Source: Atriophallophorus winterbourni (taxonomy: Eukaryota; Platyhelminthes; Trematoda; Plagiorchiida; Microphallidae). From it: 64,000 bases of DNA. The notes under the pieces were generated by a model that did no database searches, was not told where the DNA came from, and worked only from the letters and a program-made list of their open reading frames with translations. Positions within the stretch are counted from its first letter, which is position 1. Each line of letters starts with the position of its first letter. Location of the stretch: contig JACCGJ010000323.1 of NCBI GenBank assembly GCA_013407085.1, forward strand, positions 29,700 through 93,699, in the 5' to 3' direction. Both the position numbers and the translations under genes were made by a program. Shown piece after piece: positions 31,560 through 43,684 of the stretch.

Positions 31560-32700
31560 CGTGGTAAGTTCACCTATCCACAAGGGGTGATAGAGGTTCA
31601 GATCCTGCAAACTGTCGTCCTGTCACCTTAAATTCTGTGATATCCCAAATTCTAGTGGGTATAGTGAAGGAAACATATAGTTTATCAATTGGAATCGCAA
31701 AATAGACTATATGTAGAGCAGCATGATTTTCGTAAATCTTGCTTGTGCTTGACAAATTTGTTGACAGTTAAACGACAAGACTCAAGCGGTTGAAGATGTA
31801 GCTAGCGACCACGCTTGCTATTTGGATATGTCTGCAGCTTTTGACCCAGTTCATCACTCTCGACTACGACAAAAGCTGGATAAGATGGTATCAGCTGACA
31901 GCTATAGTATGGCTTGAAATTTACCTTACTGAGCGCAACGCAATCTTTCGAACCAACAACGTACATTTACGGGTCATTAACGCCTCCAGTTGCGACCCCA
32001 TGGATCGTCCGCGGGCCAGTACCTTTCTCGGTTTACATCAACGACCTACTGAAGTCCCTCTCATTCAAGGTGATTCTCTTTGCTGATGATATTAAACTTT
32101 GGAACCGGATACAATCGACTGCGGACTGTGCACAGATGCAAAGAAATTCAGATACTCTGTACGATTGCTCTGTAGAGAGTAAGCTTCCATTCAATTTTGA
32201 AAATGCAAGGCGTTGCAATTTGGCGAGCCATTCCAGTACCAATACAACCTTGAGCAAACGATTTTGAGCTGGACCGGGTGGGAGTGATTGTGAAGTCTGA
32301 ATTTGCGGCGGCGTGCATTTTGAGGTCATATACAAGCGTAACTGCAAGCTCCCAAATATCGTGCGAAGGATTTTCTTAACCTTTTGCCCAGAAGTTTGAC
32401 TACCATCATGAAAACCTACTCAAGTCCAACCATGGAGCAAGCATCACAAGCTTGGATTCCTTGGTATGAAAATATATACTACTTATTGAGAAAATACACC
32501 ATCGAGTGACAAAACTCTCGAGTGGATTCCAGAAACTAACGTGTAACGTACAAATGCAAAAGTTGAGACGCTCTAACCTTTGTAAAATGTCATTGGAATG
32601 ATGTGATACGTAAGTACATAATATTAAATACTCCAAATCATTCATTAAAGCTTTTATTCGAATACCGCGAGTAACAACATACACATAACCACTCGGCGAC
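31560..32700 (+). mobile_element. CR1-like LINE, RT fragment
   Basis: Frameshifted CR1 reverse transcriptase. The LDYDKSWIRWYQLTAIVWLE and IYLTERNA blocks come from one frame, VPFSVYINDLLKSLSFK, LFADDIKLWNRIQST (catalytic box) and ESKLPFNF from another. The C-terminal part near 32280-32560 is heavily decayed. Compare the intact block at 39839-40687. Confidence 0.85.
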
Positions 32701-33589
32701 ACTTGGTACTGTATAAATCATTACAGTTATAATTTATGTTTCAATTGTTACCGATATTTTAGTTTGTTCTCTCTGCTTCCGTTTTAATTTACTCAGACAC
32801 TATTGTAACCAATTCCAGCTTCGAAATACTTTTTTAAAATTTGGACACGTAAAAGTTGCGAGGCGATAAGACAGTATATGCGAATTAACTCATGGTAGGA
32901 ATTCAAATGTACTATATGTGACATTACATGATTGTGTGACATTTCTTTTTAATGAAAGATTATTTATTATACGAATATAATGGCTAAGCTTTTTGCTTTG
33001 TATCGCCACAAAAACTTGAATTATGAATCTTGATTGTATAAAACTGGTAGTTTTTAAATAAACAAGGAAATGTTTTTTGAAACATTTATTTATTCAGAAT
33101 AAACACATCATGAATAAGCTTGGATTATTTTGAGAAATAGTTAGGGATGGATAAAAATAAGCTGAAATTTTCTTTATATGATTAATTATTTACGATGAAA
33201 TATAGTTCATTTCAATTAAGAAAGAATTATGCATGTTTCTCGTGTGGGAATGTGAGAAATTATTATTATTTTATCACATACATAACATTGTTGTATGAGA
33301 TAATATTTGAGATTACATTTTTCTCACCATTCTTTAACTTGTGTAGTTCGGGATAATGTGGAGTGTGTAGATGCAGAAGTCATCGCATATAACTAATTCA
33401 AAAAAGTGTTAACTACACAGTAAACATTCACAGAATATTAAAACAACTAGTCATGAAAACGTTTCACGTTAAAGGTCATAAAATTTTTTTTCTCAAAACT
33501 CCATTCTTGGTATTTTATTTTCTGGAAGTTCGTTAGAGTTTTACGCCCGAAGCGCCTTTCGAAGTATTTATCTGATTCCTAAATTGAAT
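32701..33589. other. No recognisable gene
   Basis: AT-rich spacer with no shared repeat or exon recognised. Confidence 0.4.
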
Positions 33590-33825
33590 GGTATAGCATT
33601 CATTGCGAAACCACTAGAGATTAGAAATTGGCTTCATTCATCTGTTATAATAAGGTTTAGAAGTAGATTCTCGATATTTTTGATGAGGTTCATATACAAA
33701 TTACGCAGATATTTTCCTTATGAAAAACTGGTCATTTGGATGGACGGTTGCTTATCTCTGCTAAGTCTTTCAAAATATTTGGAACCCAGAATTGATCATG
33801 ACCAGCAATCGTTCACAACTTTTAT

Positions 33826-34135
33826 TTGAAAAATTTTAAAGAGATCTCCCAGAAGAATGCATTTCAACACAAGTTCATTCCACTGTATGAACCTCAGTCA
33901 AGTGAACAAGCAGAGCGATTTGTCGATAATCTTAATCGTTTATTACTCAATTACGGTGGAGACGGGCAATGCAAAAGGAAATATCCAGTGGGATTATTTT
34001 CCCGAGATTTCATCGCAACACTCCGGAAAACAAAAGTTCCTGGAAAAACATTGCCGGCAAGAAACTGCAAAGAGACAAATCATAAAACGAAAACTCCTTT
34101 GATTTCTATATTTTGGTCTTGGTAGTAAAGCGTAT
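33826..34135 (+). pseudogene. Gypsy-type integrase fragment
   Basis: Open block resembling the integrase catalytic core of Ty3/Gypsy elements: the PQSSEQAERFVD motif corresponds to the usual PQSNGQAERFVD around the last acidic catalytic residue, followed by an NRLLLNYGGDG block. No LTR or RT was found next to it. Confidence 0.7.
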
Positions 34136-34639
34136 GCACGAAATTACCAAGCAACTTACAAATGTGCTCGGGCTATCATTATCGAAACTAGGTTATTTTG
34201 ATTACGAAGTCAAGATCCGAAAAGAATAAATGGGCCAGGAACACCAACTGACGCCGACCTAACTACTCAAAATTTGATATAGAGAATATCGAATTTTTGA
34301 AGTTAGATTAACACTTAGATTACAGCCGTTATCGCAGAACGAAGTAAAAAATTAAACAGACAAACAAAGGCGAACGAAAGTCAAAATTCAACCTCCCTAA
34401 ATAAGGTCATTAAAACAGAAATTGTAAACATGTGATATCAAACGGATTGCTCCAAGCCAAGCCAAAGAAACTCGAATAGAAAGATGCGCGATAACCGCTA
34501 AACCACGAATACCAACCTGATTCTTTTGTGAATCTTGGCTTCACTGCCTGATTACACAGCTGTGTGCTCGCAACTACTTGCTTGCAGTCAGCTTAAACTG
34601 TCTCAAACGCCCAAACAAGAAGGCATGATTTAACTGCGA

Positions 34640-34920
34640 AACGAGTTCCGGTGGGATCTACGCTGTAGAATTAAACCGATGTGAACAGTGGTGTACCCCA
34701 AGGGTCGGGAATCAGTCCTCTTCTATTCCTGATTTTCATCGATGACTTGTCCTCTACATTGAAGTGCTCATGCTTCATTTTCGCGAATGATGTGAAATTT
34801 AACTGATCAACGGATGAAGAGACTTGATGCACGATATTGAGCGGTTCATAAACCGGTCATACCAGTTGGACCTCCCACTGAACCTTAATAAGAGCCAACT
34901 CTTGTCAGCATTCCACGTAC
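34640..34920 (+). mobile_element. CR1-like LINE, short RT fragment
   Basis: Contains a decayed motif B (PQGSGISPLLFLIFIDDL) and catalytic box (FIFANDVKFN in place of FADDIKLW), then IRANSCQ. Interrupted by stops. Confidence 0.75.
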
Positions 34921-35223
34921 GGTCGTATTTTTCGTTGCTGTGACATTTTTGCCCATATGTTCGTTGCATCTGCTCGGATTTATACCGTTTAAAATATTCT
35001 GTCTACCACACGACGACGCGTATCGGATTTCATACTTTTCGATCGCGCAATCCGAATTACAGCAAAGTTACCAGTTTTGACGGAAAATGCCAATTTGTTT
35101 ACGCGTACAAAGATTCTCGCACAATAAGCTACCCTGTGGATTTTGCTATCATTAGAAAGATAACATTGAGCTATAGGTTTTGCTACCTTACTCCATATTC
35201 AATATTCTGTAATCACCGAGTTA

Positions 35224-38056
35224 TTGCGGATTAATTGTTCAATGCAGAAACCACGCCAGCAACAACTGGAATCTCATTCAACTTTTAAAATACCAATTAT
35301 CGATCAACCGGCAAGCCCTACGCAGCCCACGAACATGTGCGAGCGTGTAACGAGGTCCACTGCACAAACAAAGAAATCGATCGATCTAGCTGTGACCGCG
35401 ACACGGGATCCGTGTGACCTCTGCATCACATGTCTAACCCCGGTAAGCGTTGATAGCGTTCCAGTTAAATGTGCTTTTTGCGGGTTCCGTTAACACGCGT
35501 CATGTGATAATAATTTGATTGCTGACTGTGTGCGTCTTGTGAACGACGAGAAACATCCATCTGTTTGTTATGTTTGTATTAACTGTAGACAATCCAATGA
35601 AAGCTTTCGCCAAAACACTGAAGGCACCGTTTGTAGGACAATATCAGCACTCGATTTAGAGAAATCTATAGATTTTGAAGACAAAATTTAAAAACGAATG
35701 TCTGCTCTGGAGCAAAGTCTACAGCAAGTTGAAATTGCTATAATCGCGAATGAACAGGTTTTGCATGCATCATTGCCCGCAGCGGAAATCAGCGATAGAG
35801 CAAACGTCGATAAAACACCACAAAAGTCAACTTTGGTTAGTGGAGCATCTTTGGTGATTAGTGGTCATCCAATGCGACAAAAAGGAGCAATAGGGATGAT
35901 TTCGTTACCAAGTCGCGTAAGAAAACATCTGCTATGAATGCAAAGAGGAAAATGAATACAGTTAACAGTAAGACACCTTATCGACCATCACCGGTGCAAC
36001 CTGCTGGTGGTTCTATAAAGAAGACACAGTCTCAGCGTAATTTGCACTAACGTTCCTGAAACAAATGATGCACTGTTCGACGACAGGAAAATGCACGATT
36101 TAGCCGAATGGAGCAGACTCGGTGACATGATGAACCTGGTTCTCATAAAACCATCAGCTATAATTCGTTTAAGTCGACATCTGAAATCACCCCATCAGGG
36201 TGATCCGAGATTACTGAAGGTGATATAGGAGAACGAAAACGACCTGGAAAACATACTATTAGACTCATACTTATTAAGAAGAGTTGCTGGCTCAAAAATC
36301 CGTATTTTCGCTGATCTCCCATGGTGGGAACGCAAATCAAAAGCCACTGATCGGGCATCAGCAAGAAGTTTAGTACTGCTTGGTGTTTCCGAGTGTGCTA
36401 AAAATCTAGCACCTAATTAAACAGGAAAACACGATTGACAACAATGGAAGTTTATATCCGAAACTATCGATGTAAATGAAACTGTCGCAATAGATACGTT
36501 CAGGATACCCAATTCCATCCAATACAAAGGGGATGGACCCCGACCGCTTAAAGTCACCTTCCTGACTAGCAATATGGCTGATTTAAGTAGAGCACAATGG
36601 ACTCAAAACAGTCGCAAGCTACCAAGTGGTGTCAGAGTGAGTGCTCCGAAAGCAAATATACTAGATCATGCAGACAATATACCACTCACAAGCCCAAGTC
36701 AAGTAATTTCAATTAGCTCTCAGAAAACGATGTGTCCGACTCATGCCGAGTCGGAAAAGTAGAAACGACTTCAACTCTGTATACTATGAACCAGATTGAA
36801 TTTATGCATATCAACCCTCAATTTTTGTCAAACATATCACAACTTGGAACTAAAACTAGTCTTTAACATTGTCCATCATTATTAACCCATAAAACCATAA
36901 ATTGTCTCTATACGAACGCGCAGTGTCTGAGAAACAAAATACAGGAGCTTGATATTGTATGTATACAGCACTCACCGGACTTAGTTGCAATTACCGAAAC
37001 ATGGTTTAAACCTCATTTCTCAGACAATGAATTGGCATTGAAATGAATGTCTCTTCTCCGCCAAGACCGTATGGGACGCGGCGGTGGCGTATCACTTTAC
37101 TACAACCAACAGTTATCATGCAGAGAAATTGACGATATTGACCTACGAGTATAGGAACACTGTGATGCTCAATTGAGCTGACAACTGGAGAGGACTGCAT
37201 TGTTGGCGTGATTAATCGGGCTCCGAGCGCAATTGACGCACACAATGTTGAACTACTCCAGAAAATTCGACTTCTGGCTGCCAGATTTTAAACGCCACTC
37301 CTAGTTATGGAGATTTCAACCTTCCAAACTTGATGAAGAAAAACGCTCTTTCGACGAATTCGCTTAACGATGCGTTTCAAGAACTTATCTTCGATATTCC
37401 ATTTTATTACCACGTTTTTGATAACACTAGATATAGAGAAGGTAACATGACATCCGCCCTGGATCTAATAGTAATGAGTGAAGAACACGCCCTTGAAAAT
37501 CTCGGATACGAAACTCCATTGGGTTCTAGCGACCACCTGGTCCTCTTATTCGATTATGTCTGTCAAGCCGAAAGAATCAATGAAACGAGCAAAAAATATA
37601 ACTGGATATTGGAAGTCTTCACAATGCTCTTCGAACGATTTCTGACTGGAAACCAGACAACACGGACGTGCATCGTTCTCGGGCAAACTTCATAGAAAAG
37701 CTGTGTGACGCAATAAACCTACATTACAGATTTGTGCCAAAGACAACGAAAAACGTTTTACCTTCACATTGAGAAGCCGCATAAGGAAGTGGATTAAGAT
37801 ACGCAACGATGCATGGAGAAACTATGTCCAGAATCCGATGCCAGATAATTGGGAAGCATATCGTCTGTTGAGGAACAAGGTCACCTCTTTTATCACCGAG
37901 GACAAGCAGTCTCATCAGGCAAGACTACTGACCATAATGGAGCGGAACCCCAAAGTCCTGTACCAGATTGTTAACACTTCATCAACAATTAAGCCAGGAA
38001 TCTCATGGTCTAAATACGACTGCGTTCGAGGCTGCCGAAGTTCTTGCAGGTTACTA
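35224..38056 (+). mobile_element. CR1-like LINE, ORF1 and endonuclease part
   Basis: 5' part of a long CR1 copy. ORF1 begins near 35224; its PCDLCITC, CAFCGF, HASC and CYVCINC segments form a PHD-like Cys/His zinc cluster, broken by a stop at about 35492. ORF2 starts near 36880 with an APE-type endonuclease (TNAQCLRNKIQEL, DLVAITETWF, GGGVSLYY, ALDLIVMS, LGSSDHLVL). It then runs into the region before the RT (AWRNYVQNPMPDNWEAYRLL, NPKVLYQIVN), where an LTR element is inserted after 38056. Removing that insertion and one TTACTA copy gives a continuous EVLAGYYCRVFSL reading. Confidence 0.85.
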
Positions 38057-38279
38057 GTTATGTATGTACTGCACTATTGTTGGCCCAGCCCGTGTGGTCA
38101 GAGAGAACACAACCGTCACTGAACTCGCGTATTCACCGAATGCAAAGAGTATCACAAGTGAGCGAATGTGTGAATATCACAGTGAGCGAAAATCATAATT
38201 TGAACTCACCATCGATATTGATTGATGATTAATCGATAGTTCGTTCACTGTCTATACGACAGGAGGCGCCATCCTAACA
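38057..38279 (-). repeat. 3' LTR of gag-only element
   Basis: 223 bp; in element orientation begins TGTTAGGATGGC after the polypurine tract. Matches the other LTR without length difference. Confidence 0.88.
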
Positions 38280-39283
38280 CATCCCCCTTTAAGCTTGGTT
38301 ATCGTGTGGTTACTGAAACACGTCTTCGATAGGCCCACCTTCTTGGTTTGCATTCCGCGGAGTTAATTTGAGGTGGCTCTTCTCCCTCTGAATTTCCATT
38401 TTCTGGGGTCTTGAAGGTGGCGAAGACAGAATAGGGATCATTGAACGCTGATCTTCTAAAATAGTTTGTGTGGTAGTAGTCTTCGTCATGCCCCTTTCTG
38501 TTGCACTTTTAGCATTAGTGCTTCTGCAATGGGTAATAACGCGCAAAATGCTGTTCGTAACATTGGCAAAACTGGGATGAAAGCTTGGTGTCTTGATGGA
38601 CACGGTCATCATTCTGCCGGCTGCTTTGCTGCTTGACTGTTAATACCACTGGCTCATTCTGACAGGGGTTTTGTTCGACCAGCGCAGTGATACGCTTTAA
38701 ATTTAGCAGCCTCTGGCATTCGGTTGTTATTAACGTCATGTTGATTGTCGGATTTTGATAGAGTAGTTACAGTAGTGATGTGCAAATCTCTTGATCATTC
38801 TCTGATTGCAGACCACATACAAATATCAGGGATCGAAATTTGTCTTCAGACATATCTTTCAACTTGAATTGTTCACAGGCTCTATTGACTTTTCCTGAAT
38901 AAGTTACAAAATCATCGCAATTCTGCTTGACCAATTTCATGCAGTTATATCGTCTGTTAAATAAAAAAGACTGTTCGCCAAAAATTTCTTTGAAAATTGA
39001 TTGAAAAATATATTTGAATCTCTTGAACCAAGATTCGAAAGTGAGACCGCTTTCTGGGTCGTAATTAAATTTGGGGATGCTGTTGATGATTGCATCCACC
39101 ACTGGGTTTGTACGTCAGCCGTCTTGTCTTGATAAATAACACTCAGATTTTTCAAAAGTGTCTGCATTAAACGGGGTTGAGCTTCTTCGAATTGGCGTTG
39201 CTGTTGCTGAAGTATTGATTTTACTCCTTCTGCTGTGATGGCCATTTCGAATTGCTGGGTTATTTTCTCCCTGTCGCCAAGTT

Positions 39284-39506
39284 GTTGTGTCTGTTCTGTA
39301 CTATTGTTGGCCCAGCCCGTGTGATAAGAGAGAACACAACTGTCACTGAACTCGTGTATTCACTGAATGCAAAGAGTATCACAAGTGAGCGAATGTGTGA
39401 ATATCACAGTGAGCGAAAATGATGATTTGAACTCACCATCGATATTGATTGATGATTAATCGCTAGTTCGTTCACGGTCTATACGACAGGATGCGCCCTT
39501 CTAACA
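39284..39506 (-). repeat. 5' LTR of gag-only element
   Basis: 223 bp; in element orientation begins TGTTAGAAGGGC and contains GATTAATCATCAATCAATAT, shared with the partner LTR. Confidence 0.88.
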
Positions 39507-39512
39507 TTACTA

Positions 39513-41185
39513 CTGCAGAGTTTTTAGTCTCAAGGAATCAGTGCACCTTACGTCGCATTCGATCAGCTTTTTCGATGAAATAATGAACGAAATCTCAATA
39601 AAAACGCGTGTGCCTTGCTCAAACTTCTTCGTTTGAATACCATAAGTCACCAGGAGCAGATGGAATCACTCCTTTTATCTTGAAACGATGCACATCCTCA
39701 TTGTGTGGTCCACTCAGCACGTTATTCCAAATTTCGCTCGAATATAGTATCGTTCCCGTGGAATAGAAATCTGGCATCATCACACCAATCTACAAGGGCG
39801 GGAATCGATCAGACGCTGCAAACTATAGACCAGTTACGTTGTTGTCAGTAATTTATAAAATACTAGAGAGTTTAGTAGCGGAAAAGATCACCTATCACCT
39901 CAAAACCAATAGACTGCTTGAGATTGAACAGCACGGTTTCAGGAAATATCACTCATGTCTATCTAATCTCTTGCTAATCTTAAACGACTGGACTGAGTGT
40001 GTGGACAATGGTTACTCCATCCACGCATGCTTTTTAGACATGTCAAAGGCTTTCGACCGCGTCAATCATTGTATTTTAATCCAGAAACTTGAATTGCACG
40101 GGATAACAGAAAAAATTCTTGCTTGGCTAGAAAACTATTTACGCGACAGGAATGCCCAAGCCATAGTTGAAGGCGCCTTATGGAAATCATTTAAAATTAC
40201 GATCGAAGTGCCCCAGGGTTCGGTCCTCGGACCGATTTTGTTTTTGCTCTACGCAAACGACATTTCCGAACGTGTTAAATGCAAGGTTATGTTATTTGCA
40301 GACGATATCAAGCTTTGGAGAAGCATACGTACAAATGATGACTGTGAAATTTTACAGAAGGATCTTAACACATTGCAGGATTGGTCTCTGAAAAATAAAC
40401 TACCCTTCAACTTCCAAAAGTGCGAGGTGTTAAACTTTGGAAAGACTGTGAATTACACCTACACTCTTGGGTCCCACCAACTCGTCCGGGCAATTAAAGA
40501 AAAGGATTTGGGTGTTTGGACCAGTTCAAGTCTGGAGACTTTACTGCAGTGCAAAGTGGTATACAAAAAGGCGTCACAAGTATTGGCGTTATTGAAACGA
40601 ATTTTCGGCAGATTCTGGAATCAGTTGGTGCCCCGTATCATGAACACCTATCTGAGACCAGCGATGGAGTACGCTGTTAAGGCTTGATCATATTGGATTC
40701 AGAAAGACATCAATCTTTTTAGCGTATTTACCACGGAACCACAAAGCTTGTACCCGTACTAGCTGCTAAACCATATGAAGAACGTTTGAGGAGTCTCAAT
40801 CTTTTCGACTTTCGCTGTCGTCGACTAAGAGGTGACCTCATACTGATGTACAATATTATGCACGTCCCTAACCATCCCTTGTCCAAACTTTTCACACGCT
40901 CGGTACCCCGTGACAGTTGGAAACATGAACTTACAGTGCTTATTCCCACTTCAAGACTGAACTGTCGAAGATATACTTATGCTGTACGTGTAAGTTTCAC
41001 ATGGATCACCCTGCCTCCACTGTTACACACTCAGCCAACCTGGATACTTTCAAAGCTAATTTGGACAAATTTTGATACGATTTATACTACATGAGTTTCC
41101 CTGTTCTTCTTTTTTATTGTATATACCTCATAACTCCATCCTATGGTTATTGTTGAGCTAAATGCTTTTTAGACCAGTACAACTT
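39513..41185 (+). mobile_element. CR1-like LINE, reverse transcriptase and 3' end
   Basis: Continuation of the CR1 copy after the LTR insertion. A 282-codon open block (39839-40687) includes HGFRKYHSCLSNLL, CFLDMSKAFDRVNH (motif A), VPQGSVLGPILFLLYANDI (motif B), LFADDIKLW (catalytic box), NKLPFNFQKCEVLNFG and DLGVWTSS, the order of CR1/Jockey reverse transcriptases. The C-terminal block (FTRSVPRDSWKHELTV, SRLNCRRYTYAVRV) continues in another frame to 41094. The 3' end is near ACAACTTTGAATAACTTTG. Without the insertion the copy would be about 4.5 kb. Confidence 0.9.
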
Positions 41186-41429
41186 TGAATAACTTTGAAA
41201 CGCTACTCGAATGACCACATACAACCAAAAATCTCTAAACACCGACCATGTTTTGCGACGGAACTTTCGATGGATTTTCACTTTCGCCGACATGAAAACC
41301 GGTATCCTCTCACGCTTTAATAATCCAGGCAACATGAGTACTAGAAAATTCATTGAAAATGTCAAAAAGATTACCGCCATCGGCCTTTTGTTTAATTCAC
41401 CCATACAAGCAAATCAAATCTGATTCCAA

Positions 41430-41990
41430 ATTACGATTCTTTCATAAAGGAATTTTCGCATATCTTCGAACCATGTGCACATGGCACTGCTCTAAAACAT
41501 GACATGAAAAACCATATTTTAATCCGTTGACCCTCGGTTTTCAGTAGACCACGTAGGTTGGCACCTAGCAAACTTGAAGCTGCCAAACCAGAATTCGAGC
41601 ATATGTTGGAACACGGAATCATCAGTCCAGCAAATTTACCTTTGGCCACACCTCTTCATATGGTTCAAAAGAAGAAACCGGACGCCTGGCGTCGATGTGG
41701 TGATTATCGTGCTTTGAATCGTGTCACGATACCAGATCGACATCCTATTTTGCAATGTCTCTTCACGGAAAATCTGTTTTCGAAGTTGGATTTGGGGCGC
41801 GTAAATCATCAGATTCCCGTAACGTACGAAGATATGTACAAAACGGCCATCACCATTCCATTTGGTTTGCTAGAATTTCTCAGAGGGTCTACGCAATGCT
41901 GCACTGACTTTCCAGAGATTCATGGACCAAGTCTTCCTTGGTCTATGATTCGTATACGTGTAAATTGATGATCTCCTAACCGCTAGTGCA
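41430..41990 (+). pseudogene. Gypsy/CsRn1-like reverse transcriptase fragment
   Basis: Shows the N-terminal RT region of Ty3/Gypsy elements: a decayed ARPRRLAP linker, KLEAAKPEFEHMLEHGII, TPLHMVQKK, WRRCGDYRALN, PDRHPI, FSKLDL, QIPVTYEDMYKTAIT and PFGLLEF. The order closely resembles CsRn1-type elements of liver flukes. The YIDD catalytic region and everything downstream are missing; no LTR found. Confidence 0.85.
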
Positions 41991-41994
41991 AATC

Positions 41995-42965
41995 CCGCTG
42001 ATCAACCGTTGACATGATTTTCTCCATGAGACAACTTCGAAAAAAGTTCCGGGAACAGCGTATGCCAGTATGTTTTATTGATCTAACAGAGGTATTTTAC
42101 AACATTAGCAGGTAGGGGCTTTTCAAAAGGCTTGAACTTATAGGCTGCCGTCGAAGACGGCTCAAACTTGTTATCTTTGCACTCAGGCATGAAGGCCTCA
42201 GTTCATTTTACCGATTGCAGTTCAGAAGCCGTTTGAGAGCACAAACCAACGTAGCGGTTTGCTACTACCTGACTTTCTGTTTACCCATCATGCACCCATT
42301 ATTGCTCACTCCTAATAACACCCCCAGTGGCTAATGGACTGCTTCAAGTCATCGTGCAACGATTTGAGCTGACAATCAACATGAGCAAGACCAAAATCCT
42401 TGGTCAAGTGACCGTTTCGTCTACCATCATCAATGTTGGAAACTGTCAGCTTGAATCAATAGATCATTTTACACATCTTGGTTCAACCGTTGCGGATAAC
42501 CTCTCGATAGACACGGAGATTGATAAGCGGCTTAGCAGTAGCTGTCATTTTATAATGATTGAAATCTCCTGTGAGGAAGCCGTTTGTTGATGTTAAGACA
42601 ATATGATAATATACAACATGTGCGTAATATATGTCTTAATGTACAGCAATAAATCCTGGACCATGCACGCAAGACAAGGAAGCTGAATGCTGTTTATATG
42701 AGAAGCATCCGACTTATCTTGAACATCGCGTGGATGGACAAATAGACGACTGCTGAAGTGCTTTCTGAAGATGGTTAATAGAACATGCTCACATTACTAC
42801 GACAGCTGGGTCGTTTACCGCACGGAAAATACTCCTAATCTAAAAGATATTTTCTATGGCGAGTTGAAATTAGGAAATCGACCATTGGGCAGACCGCAGT
42901 TGCGATACAAAGACGGTTGCAAACGAGATATGACTAGGACAGTATAGCCATTTGAAACCTTCATG
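41995..42965 (+). mobile_element. RTE-like LINE fragment
   Basis: Decayed plus-strand piece of the LINE at 22390-23695: FIDLTEVFYNIS (motif A remnant), IGCRRRRLKLVI, then SMSKTKVLG- and FTYLGSTVADNLSIDTEIDK-like reading at 42370-42530, KLNAVYMRSIRLILNIAWMD near 42680-42740. Several frames. Confidence 0.8.
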
Positions 42966-43684
42966 CAAAATGAAGGCCAAGTTCTTTTAAGCTCCCGATA
43001 GGTCGCCATTAGTTAAAAGCGGGGTGTATTTGTCAATAAGGCTTATTGCGTCTCCGTAGATTCTTTCCCACCAACTTTTCTCTCTGTAATTGCAATGCGT
43101 TTTCTGACAGGTTGTTAAACTCAATCAACTCTGTTTGCTAGGTGGTGATTTTCAATCAGTAAATTCATTGTCTAACGAAGTATCCGTTAACCACAAACTA
43201 CGCGATTTGACTGGGAACTCGTACAATGACGGAACTCAATACGCAAGATAGCCGTGAAAACATCCTCGACAATCATATTCGATATTTTGTAAGCAATAAT
43301 TTGCTAAACAATCGCACTGTACAACCTAATTTCTCCAGCGGAAGTAATTTTTGAAAGGAGCTGACAAAACGAAACCTTGAACACCTGTGTCCGCGAATGG
43401 TTTGTATAATAATAAGTGACAAGGGGAGACGCGGCCAAGCTCTTGGCGAAGTAGAGCATGCTCGTTGCGTTACGAGGTGACGATCACATATGAAAACACC
43501 ATGGAACCTGCTGCAATGCAAGGAATCTCTCTAACTTTTCGAAAAAGCCATTCTGGCGAATAAAACTAAATGGAACAATGAATATCAACTTGTAAAAATA
43601 AGCTCATGATCTGAAAAGTTGTAATCGACAAAGAGAAAATAAAAAAACGCTAGCATTCGAAATTTACAACCGAAGGAGATTCAT
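42966..43684. other. 3' flank of COX11, unannotated
   Basis: No gene or shared repeat recognised. It lies immediately beyond the COX11 stop codon and should include its 3' untranslated region; no clear AATAAA was found. Confidence 0.35.

Larger units (their letters stand above)
38057..39506 (-). mobile_element. Gag-only LTR retrotransposon, inserted in CR1
   Basis: Two LTRs of 223 bp each (38057-38279 and 39284-39506), differing at roughly 15-20 positions by eye, starting TGTTAG on the minus strand. A polypurine tract AAAGGGGGATG adjoins the 3' LTR at 38280-38290, and TGGCGACAGGGAG lies just inside the 5' LTR as a primer-binding-site candidate. Internal length is about 1.0 kb: gag remnants only, in at least two frames (39245-38937 and 39102-38767), with a capsid-like FNYDPESGLTFESWF segment and a decayed zinc knuckle (CYEQHFARYYP, two Cys lost). 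No protease, RT or integrase. Non-autonomous, minus orientation. Confidence 0.88.
38051..39512. repeat. 6-bp target duplication around LTR element
   Basis: TTACTA at 38051-38056 and 39507-39512 flanks the LTR element and is present once in the reconstructed CR1 frame. Confidence 0.8.

Noticed and set aside
38767..39245. Independent host gene on the minus strand
   Set aside because: It lies between two LTRs and has gag-like features; the frames are fragments of a transposon.
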